A DNA stretch of 64,000 nt from Magicicada septendecula (lineage: Eukaryota > Arthropoda > Insecta > Hemiptera > Cicadidae), in the NCBI GenBank assembly GCA_034769895.1, contig JAWRYS010001506.1, forward strand, positions 62,001 through 126,000. The letters are read 5' to 3'. The position numbers were made by a program, and so were the translations under genes. Every line of letters starts with the position of its first letter. The first letter of the stretch is position 1. Below, piece after piece: positions 57,144 through 64,000 of the stretch. Under the pieces are notes generated by a model. It saw only the letters and a program-made list of their open reading frames with translations, had not been told where the DNA came from and did not search any database.

Positions 57144-59420
57144 TTATCGGACGCGTTTCGGCTTAGTATCCGCCTTCTTCAGCTTTGGTAACAGACTGCC
57201 AGCATTTTGTAACGGTTGTGTGGAAGGTGAAGTGGGGGTGGTGTGTGGTGGAAGGGGATTGGCGCGGGGATTCAATTTATTGTTTGTTTTCTGTATAATT
57301 GTGTCAAAAAGTGTATGTGATTTATATTGTAATTGATCGTTGAGTATGTTGTTTGGTTGTGTTGTGTGGTGTTTATATATTTCATATTGTTCAGTTGTGT
57401 TGAGTTTTTGACCTTTGGGTATGTAATATAGAATTTCAAGATTAGTGTCTATGTTGGTGTAACTGTGGTTTTCTGTGTGTATGTGTGTGGCAAATGCAGA
57501 GTGTATATTGTTGTTGGTTAAAGCTTTTAAGTGTTCAGAATAACGGGATGAAAAAGATCTTCCCGTCTGGCCTATGTAGAAACTATTGCAGTCATTACAA
57601 TTTAATTTGTAAACACCTGTTTTGTTATATTTGTCTATGTCTGTGTTTGTATTACTGATGTGTTTTTTGATGGTATTGGTTGTTCTGAATGCTATTTTGT
57701 ATTTGTGTTTTCTGAATGTATTGGCGATTTTGTGTGTGTATGAGTTGTGGTATGTGAGTGTGATGTACTTATTGTGTTGTGTGTTGATTGTATTTAGTGT
57801 TTTGTTGTTTTTGTTTTTGATGCGTTTGTGTAGTATGTTTATTAAATTGGGGTTATAACCGTTTTTTATTGCTATGTATTTTATTGTGTTGAGTTCGTCG
57901 GTGTAATATTGTTTATTTAAGGGTATTTTAGTTAGTCTATGGAGCATATGGTTGAAGGCCGCATATTTATGTTGTGTTGGGTGGTTTGATGTGTTGTGTA
58001 TAACCATGTCGGTTGTGGTTGGTTTCCTGTATATTTTGTACGTGTGTGTATTGTTAGTTTTGTTAATTGTTAGGTCTAGAAAATTTATACTATTGTTTTG
58101 TTCAGTTTCCAGTGTAAATTTTAATTTGTGGTGTATAGTGTTTATGTATTTGTGGAAGTTTTCAACTTGTCTTGTGTTGCCTTTGAATAAAAGTAATATA
58201 TCATCTACATACCTGTGCCAGTATATAATTTTGTTAGTGTATTTGTTGTTGTTTATTATGTGGTTCTGTTCATTGTTGTGTATATATATTTCTGCTAGTA
58301 TTCCTGATATGGGGGATCCCATCGGGAGTCCTTCTGTTTGTGTGTATATTTTGTTATTGTATGTAAAGTAATTTTGTTCAGTTATTATTTTGGTAAGTGT
58401 GATGATTTCTTGTATGTGTGTTTCAGGTGTGTTGTTTTGTCTGAGTAGTTGTTCTAGTGTTTGTATGGTTTCTTTGATGGGGACATTAGTGTATAAATTG
58501 GTTATATCAAAAGATGCCAGAGTTGAGTTATGTGGGATGTGTATGTGTTCAGTTTTCCTGACTAGGTCAATGTTGTTTTTGATAGAGGTGCTGTTGCTGA
58601 GTTTTATGTTTTCTCTGATTATTTTGTCTAGTTGTTTTGCTATTTTGTGGGAGGGGGCCTGTGTGTTGTTTATTAATGGTCTGATTGGAATGTTAGGTTT
58701 ATGTATTTTTGGTAATGCATTTAGTTTAGGGGGGTTAGGTTTTATTTGTTTAAGGTATTTGGCGTTTTCTGGTTTGATTATATGTTTGGTGTTGTTTATA
58801 AATTTATTAATCTGTTTATGAAATTTTAGTGTGGGGTCTTTATTTATTTCCGTTATATTATTTTCGTTGAAGAAACTTTCGATTTTAGTGTTTAATTGGT
58901 GTTTGTCCATTATGACGCTAATGTTACCTTTGTCGGCTTTTAGGATTGTTGTGTTGTGTTCGAGTAACTTGTGTTTTACACTATTGAGTGTTTTTATTTC
59001 ATTGTTGTGTATTTTTGGTTTTGTATGTGTGTTTTGAAGTTTTCTTTTTATGTCGTGACGTATCGTGTCTTGGTCGTTGAGGTGCGTGTTTTGTACAGCC
59101 GTTTCTGCGTCTATGATGATGTCGCGTATGTGTTTATTGTGATTTTTGATGTTAGTTGTATTGGTATTCAAATTATGTTTCAGTCCTTTGTTTAATAAAT
59201 TCATTTCATCTTTTGTGAAATTAATGTGTGTTGTATTAACTACGCGTGCGTGGAATATGTGTGCCGGTTCAGGGATTGATTCAATTGTGTGTGTTGTAAG
59301 GTTAGTTATTTTTTTGTTGTGTCGATGTTGTATTGTCAATTTGAGTTTTTCTATGTTGTCTTGTGTGTGTTGTATTACATTTTCAAGTTCTGTGTGGTGT
59401 AATATTCGTGTGAGTTTCAT
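57144..59420 (-). CDS. PLE reverse transcriptase / GIY-YIG endonuclease (copy A)
   Basis: 758 aa from ATG 59420. RT motifs: LPKIHKPNIPIRPLI; FDITNLYTNVP (motif A); EGLPMGSPISGILAEIYI (motif B); RYVDDILLLF (motif C, Tyr 404); FLDLTI. The C-terminal endonuclease has GVYKLNCNDCNSFYIGQTGR (YIG near 615) and SRYSEHLKAL, the GIY-YIG domain with a Cys pair typical of PLEs. The protein ends inside the hammerhead-like motif. The frame stays open upstream of 59420 to about 59625 without an ATG, while an ATG at 59697 opens another frame; one frameshift between them probably removed ~80 N-terminal residues. Otherwise all catalytic motifs are intact. Confidence 0.9.
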   Translation of the reverse strand: MKLTRILHHTELENVIQHTQDNIEKLKLTIQHRHNKKITNLTTHTIESIPEPAHIFHARVVNTTHINFTKDEMNLLNKGLKHNLNTNTTNIKNHNKHIRDIIIDAETAVQNTHLNDQDTIRHDIKRKLQNTHTKPKIHNNEIKTLNSVKHKLLEHNTTILKADKGNISVIMDKHQLNTKIESFFNENNITEINKDPTLKFHKQINKFINNTKHIIKPENAKYLKQIKPNPPKLNALPKIHKPNIPIRPLINNTQAPSHKIAKQLDKIIRENIKLSNSTSIKNNIDLVRKTEHIHIPHNSTLASFDITNLYTNVPIKETIQTLEQLLRQNNTPETHIQEIITLTKIITEQNYFTYNNKIYTQTEGLPMGSPISGILAEIYIHNNEQNHIINNNKYTNKIIYWHRYVDDILLLFKGNTRQVENFHKYINTIHHKLKFTLETEQNNSINFLDLTINKTNNTHTYKIYRKPTTTDMVIHNTSNHPTQHKYAAFNHMLHRLTKIPLNKQYYTDELNTIKYIAIKNGYNPNLINILHKRIKNKNNKTLNTINTQHNKYITLTYHNSYTHKIANTFRKHKYKIAFRTTNTIKKHISNTNTDIDKYNKTGVYKLNCNDCNSFYIGQTGRSFSSRYSEHLKALTNNNIHSAFATHIHTENHSYTNIDTNLEILYYIPKGQKLNTTEQYEIYKHHTTQPNNILNDQLQYKSHTLFDTIIQKTNNKLNPRANPLPPHTTPTSPSTQPLQNAGSLLPKLKKADTKPKRVR
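57150..57182 (-). ncRNA. Hammerhead-like core in PLE pLTR (copy A)
   Basis: Minus strand: CUGAAGA (57182-57176), AGGC..GCC hairpin, GAAAC-GC-GUC (cleavage triplet ending at 57150). Stem III is two pairs (AC/GU). Stem I is weak next to the core, but TTAC and GTAA further out can pair. The same motif occurs at 59768-59800 (minus) and 62795-62827 (plus). Confidence 0.5.
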
Positions 59421-59761
59421 GTGTAAGTTATATGCCTGTCTGTTGAGTGTGTCTTTTTTATGGTATAAATAACTGATTATGTTGTTTAGGTTTATTTGTT
59501 CTAAGTTCCGTTTGGTTTGTAGTGCTGTATGTGTGTTTTGTTTTATTGTAACTTGTGCGTGTGTTGGTATGATGTTGTGTTTTCGACAAGTTTTATTGAA
59601 TGCTATGTGTAAGGATTGTTACTTGTTGCTTGGCGTTTCTGTACTTATTGATGAAATACGCTTTATCTGCGGTATTATAGTTGTCATGATTATTCATCTC
59701 TTCTTTCACAGCACTAACACTTAACTAAAATGAACTTTTTTCATGTGAAAAACTTACTATT

Positions 59762-61247
59762 TTATCGGACGCGTTTCGGCTTAGTATCCGCCTTCTTCAG
59801 CTTTGGTAACAGACTGCCAGCATTTTGTAACGGTTGTGTGGAAGGTGAAGTGGGGGTGGTGTGTGGCGGAAGGGGATTGGCGCGGGGATTCAATTTATTG
59901 TTTGTTTTCTGTATAATTGTGTCAAAAAGTGTATGTGATTTATATTGTAATTGATCGTTGAGTATTTTGTTTGGTTGTGTTGTGTGGTGTTTATATATTT
60001 CATATTGTTCAGTTGTGTTGAGTTTTTGACCTTTGGGTATGTAATGTAGAATTTCAAGATTAGTGTCTATGTTGGTGTAACTGTGGTTTTCTGTGTGTAT
60101 GTGTGTGGCAAATGCAGAGTGTATATTGTTGTTGGTTAAAGCTTTTAAGTGTTCAGAATAACGGGATGAAAAAGATCTTCCCGTCTGGCCTATGTAGAAA
60201 CTATTGCAGTCATTACAATTTAATTTGTAAACACCTGTTTTGTTATATTTGTCTATGTCTGTGTTTGTATTACTGATGTGTTTTTTGATGGTATTGGTTG
60301 TTCTGAATGCTATTTTGTATTTGTGTTTTCTGAATGTATTGGCGATTTTGTGTGTGTATGAGTTGTGGTATGTGAGTGTGATGTACTTATTGTGTTGTGT
60401 GTTGATGGTATTTAGTGTTTTGTTGTTTTTGTTTTTGATGCGTTTGTGTAGTATGTTTATTAAATTGGGGTTATAACCGTTTTTTATTGCTATGTATTTT
60501 ATTGTGTTGAGTTCGTCGGTGTAATCTTGTTTATTTAAGGGTATTTTAGTTAGTCTACGGAGCATATGGTTGAAGGCCGCATATTTATGTTGTGTTGGGT
60601 GGTTTGATGTGTTATGTATAACCATGTCGGTTGTGGTTGGTTTCCTGTATATTTTATACGTGTGTGTATTGTTAGTTTTGTTAATTGTTAGGTCTAGAAA
60701 ATTTATACTATTGTTTTGTTCAGTTTCCAGTGTAAATTTTAATTTGTGGTGTATAGTGTTTATGTATTTGTGGAAGTTTTCAACTTGTCTTGTGTTGCCT
60801 TTGAATAAAAGTAATATATCATCTACATACCTGTGCCAGTATATAATTTTGTTAGTGTATTTGTTGTTGTTTATTATGTGGTTCTGTTCATTGTTGTGTA
60901 TATATATTTCTGCTAGTATTCCTGATATGGGGGATCCCATCGGGAGTCCTTCTGTTTGTGTGTATATTTTGTTATTGTATGTAAAGTAATTTTGTTCAGT
61001 TATTATTTTGGTAAGTGTGATGATTTCTTGTATGTGTGTTTCAGGTGTGTTGTTTTGTCTGAGTAGTTGTTCTAGTGTTTGTATGGTTTCTTTGATGGGG
61101 ACATTAGTGTATAAATTGGTTATATCAAAAGATGCCAGAGTTGAGTTATGTGGGATGTGTATGTGTTCAGTTTTCCTGACTAGGTCAATGTTGTTTTTGA
61201 TAGAGGTGCTGTTGCTGAGTTTTATGTTTTCTCTGATTATTCTGTCC
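59762..61247 (-). pseudogene. PLE copy B: C-terminal RT and GIY-YIG part
   Basis: From the junction at ~61247 it encodes the RT from just before IRENIKLSN through YVDD, the GIY-YIG domain and the normal C-terminus, almost identical to copy A. The frame runs on upstream to 61588, but there it reads the antisense of copy C. Missing: the N-terminus and the LPKIHK region. Its 3' pLTR is also the 5' pLTR of copy A. Confidence 0.85.
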
Positions 61248-62833
61248 CCTAAACTAAATGCATTACCAAAAATACATAAACCTAACATTCCAATCAGACC
61301 ATTAATAAACAACACACAGGCCCCCTCCCACAAAATAGCAAAACAACTAGACAAAATAATCAGAGAAAACATAAAACTCAGCAACAGCACCTCTATCAAA
61401 AACAACATTGACCTAGTCAGGAAAACTGAACACATACACATCCCACATAACTCAACTCTGGCATCTTTTGATATAACCAATTTATACACTAATGTCCCCA
61501 TCAAAGAAACAATACAAACACTAGAACAACTACTCAGACAAAACAACACACCTGAAACACACATACAAGAAATCATCACACTTACCAAAATAATAACTGA
61601 ACAAAATTACTTTACATACAATAACAAAATATACACACAAACAGAAGGACTCCCGATGGGATCCCCCATATCAGGAATACTAGCAGAAATATATATACAC
61701 AACAATGAACAGAACCACATAATAAACAACAACAAATACACTAACAAAATTATATACTGGCACAGGTATGTAGATGATATATTACTTTTATTCAAAGGCA
61801 ACACAAGACAAGTTGAAAACTTCCACAAATACATAAACACTATACACCACAAATTAAAATTTACACTGGAAACTGAACAAAACAATAGTATAAATTTTCT
61901 AGACCTAACAATTAACAAAACTAACAATACACACACGTACAAAATATACAGGAAACCAACCACAACCGACATGGTTATACACAACACATCAAACCACCCA
62001 ACACAACATAAATATGCGGCCTTCAACCATATGCTCCATAGACTAACTAAAATACCCTTAAATAAACAAGATTACACCGACGAACTCAACACAATAAAAT
62101 ACATAGCAATAAAAACGGCTATAACCCCAATTTAATAAACATACTACACAAACGCATCAAAAACAAAAACAACAAAACACTAAATACCATCAACACACAA
62201 CACAATAAGTACATCACACTCACATACCACAACTCATACACACACAAAATCGCCAATACATTCAGAAAACACAAATACAAAATAGCATTCAGAACAACCA
62301 ATACCATCAAAAAACACATCAGTAATACAAACACAGACATAGACAAATATAACAAAACAGGTGTTTACAAATTAAATTGTAATGACTGCAATAGTTTCTA
62401 CATAGGCCAGACGGGAAGATCTTTTTCATCCCGTTATTCTGAACTCTTAAAAGCTTTAACCAACAACAATATACACTCTGCATTTGCCACACACATACAC
62501 ACAGAAAACCACAGTTACACCAACATAGACACTAATCTTGAAATTCTACATTACATACCCAAAGGTCAAAAACTCAACACAACTGAACAATATGAAATAT
62601 ATAAACACCACACAACACAACCAAACAAAATACTCAACGATCAATTACAATATAAATCACATACACTTTTTGACACAATTATACAGAAAACAAACAATAA
62701 ATTGAATCCCCGCGCCAATCCCCTTCCGCCACACACCGCCCCCACTTCACCTTCCACACAACCGTTACAAAATGCTGGCAGTCTGTTACCAAAGCTGAAG
62801 AAGGCGGATACTAAGCCGAAACGCGTCCGATAA
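61248..62833 (+). pseudogene. PLE copy C (inverted): RT and GIY-YIG part, frameshifted
   Basis: Plus-strand copy starting at LNALPKIHK, with FDITNLYTNVP, GLPMGSPISG and YVDD in one frame to ~62110. There a run of six A in copy A is five A here (AATAAAAACGGC), shifting the frame, which otherwise ends at 62135. The remaining coding sequence, including the GIY-YIG domain (YIGQTGR, with SEL for SEH), continues in the next frame to TAA 62831-62833. Followed by a pLTR to 62914. Confidence 0.85.
62795..62827 (+). ncRNA. Hammerhead-like core in PLE pLTR (copy C)
   Basis: CTGAAGA (62795-62801), AGGC..GCC, GAAAC (62818-62822), GTC (62825-62827). Overlaps the last codons of the ORF, as in copies A and B. 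Confidence 0.5.
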
Positions 62834-63598
62834 AATAGTAAGTTTTTCACATGAAAAAAGTTCATTTTAGTTAAGTGTTAGTGCTGTGAAAGAAGAGATG
62901 AATAATCAAGACAACTAGAACTTTTAACTTGACTGAAAAAATGAACGCGTACAACGTTTAACGCAAGTTACCACAAACAATATTGTATGAAATTTCTGGG
63001 ATAAGTGGACTTTACGTCAAGGAATTTTTGTACAGTTTTGAATAAAAACTGTGCACCAATTCATTAAAGTTTATGTCTGCTAAATTAAATATTTAACACA
63101 CTGGGCTAACACCGCGACTTTACTCCCGTAATGTCCAAGAATGTGGTTGTACACTTCATAGCAAAGCACGTATGCATCGGAATCAGAAAAGCCTTCTGAG
63201 TCATATTCTGATTTAGTGAAGAATTTATCAACTGTAGCCGGAAATATCGCCTAAAACTTTTATATGCAGTATACATATTTCATCATTTTCTGAGTGCGAT
63301 TCTTTAGCTCAAGAAGTGTGTTATCCTCTAATGGGATGTCCATTGTATGAAGATTCATACATATTCGTACAGTGTCAATAAAAACCATTGGTTCCTCGTA
63401 ATCTCAATCATGGCTACTATGTACGATCAAATGAACTTGAAAAAATGTCAATGCTCCAGTTTGCTTGACGTTATTTAGTTAAATGTGGACAATATGGTAA
63501 AAAAAAGATAAAGTTTTACCTTACAACCTGAACCGGCTTTCGCCTTTAAATGGTTTCTTAAGAGGTTGATCTATTTCTTCAGAGGTCTTTCTTCAAAG

Positions 63599-63639
63599 AC
63601 CTCTGAAGAAGCCTTTTAAAGGTGAAAACCGGTTCAGGT
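63599..63639 (+). ncRNA. Hammerhead-ribozyme-like motif (unit 3)
   Basis: Same sequence as the unit 1 motif: core CTGAAGA at 63603-63609 and predicted cleavage after C63635. Confidence 0.7.
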
Positions 63640-64000
63640 TGTAAGGTAAAACTTTATGTTTTTACTTATAAAATACTTTGTGTTCCGAGTCGTTAATGTA
63701 ATAGTTGTATTTAGTTAAGTAACGGACACGTCATGGACAACGAAATCCAAGAAAAACAAGACTCTGTTGCATGGATTATTCATAGAGCAAAATTCATTAG
63801 ACAAAGAAGCAAATGAAAAATGCTTTGTAATGTAAGTCGCATTCTATCCATGGCGAAATGATACACAAAAATTTGCAGTTCTCTACTCTAGAGTAGAGAA
63901 AACTCTACACTATTGTTACAGCGATTAATTTCACATGACAATGATGTATTTGTTGATGAACTACAAGAGGACAGAAATCATTGAAATCTAGAGTACACTG

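Larger units (their letters stand above)
57102..62914. mobile_element. Penelope-like element complex: tandem pair plus inverted copy
   Basis: Flanked by CTAGAACTTTTA at 57090-57101 and 62915-62926, a 12-bp target duplication; unit 1 shows the empty site near 36628. Inside are copy A (minus, full), copy B (minus, 3' part only, sharing one pLTR with A) and copy C (plus, 3' part), joined head to head with B at about 61247. Partial tandems and inverted copies are characteristic of PLEs. Copies are nearly identical, so the complex is young. Confidence 0.9.
56175..64000. repeat. Tandem macro-repeat, unit 3, split by the PLE complex
   Basis: Starts with the same GGTGTCTTCTTAG word. The unit covers 56175-57101 and resumes at 62915; it runs off the window. 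A small local rearrangement (AAATAAAATAAAC near 56700) distinguishes it from units 1 and 2. A hammerhead-like motif lies at 63599-63639. Confidence 0.88.

Noticed and set aside
57622..59195. Several hydrophobic Val/Leu/Cys-rich plus-strand ORFs resembling membrane proteins
   Set aside because: They are the opposite strand of the Asn/Thr/Lys-rich PLE gene and are repeated wherever the PLE is.
59762..61588. 608-aa minus-strand ORF as one protein
   Set aside because: The first ~115 residues are the antisense of the inverted PLE copy C. Only the part from ~61247 downward is PLE coding sequence.
61008..62135. 375-aa plus-strand ORF as one protein
   Set aside because: The first ~80 residues are the antisense of PLE copy B; the rest is copy C, cut by a frameshift.

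Overview
The window is AT-rich eukaryotic DNA made almost entirely of transposable elements nested in one another. Insect-type BEL/Pao and Ty3/gypsy retrotransposons, Penelope-like elements (PLEs), a Tigger/pogo relic and a protein-primed DNA polymerase B (pPolB) element point to an arthropod, most likely an insect. No host gene is certain, and I saw no rRNA, tRNA or CRISPR array.

Layout. 1-1309: flank with one fold-back repeat. 1310-11967: Ty3/gypsy element with long LTRs, a 4-bp target duplication (ATAT) and broken gag and pol. 13395-14603: two PLE remnants. 14601-20497: LTR element with a truncated 5' LTR, one gag-like ORF and no pol. 21590-23115 and 33439-34625: an inverted pair of one repeat family carrying ~160-bp tandem units. 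Between them, a Tigger-like transposase relic (23297-32070, minus) is split by a young BEL/Pao element (24107-31738, 5-bp duplication ACACT, LTRs differing at one visible base, one open 1711-aa frame), then an orphan LTR with primer-binding site (32071-33294).

From 35746 to the end lies a tandem array of a ~3.94-kb unit, three copies entered. Unit 2 is split by a 12,549-bp Polinton-like element (40272-52820; 6-bp duplication CTTTAT, termini AG..CT, TIRs over 2 kb). It has a spliced, apparently intact pPolB gene, two small companion ORFs and an antisense BIR-domain relic, but no recognisable integrase, ATPase, protease or capsid gene. Unit 3 is split by a PLE complex (57102-62914; 12-bp duplication) made of a tandem pair plus an inverted copy.

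Most notable: the pPolB element without the Polinton partner genes, its repeated leader exons and BIR relic; hammerhead-ribozyme-like motifs at PLE termini; tandem duplication of the primer-binding-site region in three unrelated LTR elements; and a Glu-to-Lys change at the expected integrase catalytic position in an otherwise open BEL/Pao element. All calls come from reading the sequence and knowledge of the families; no database search was run.
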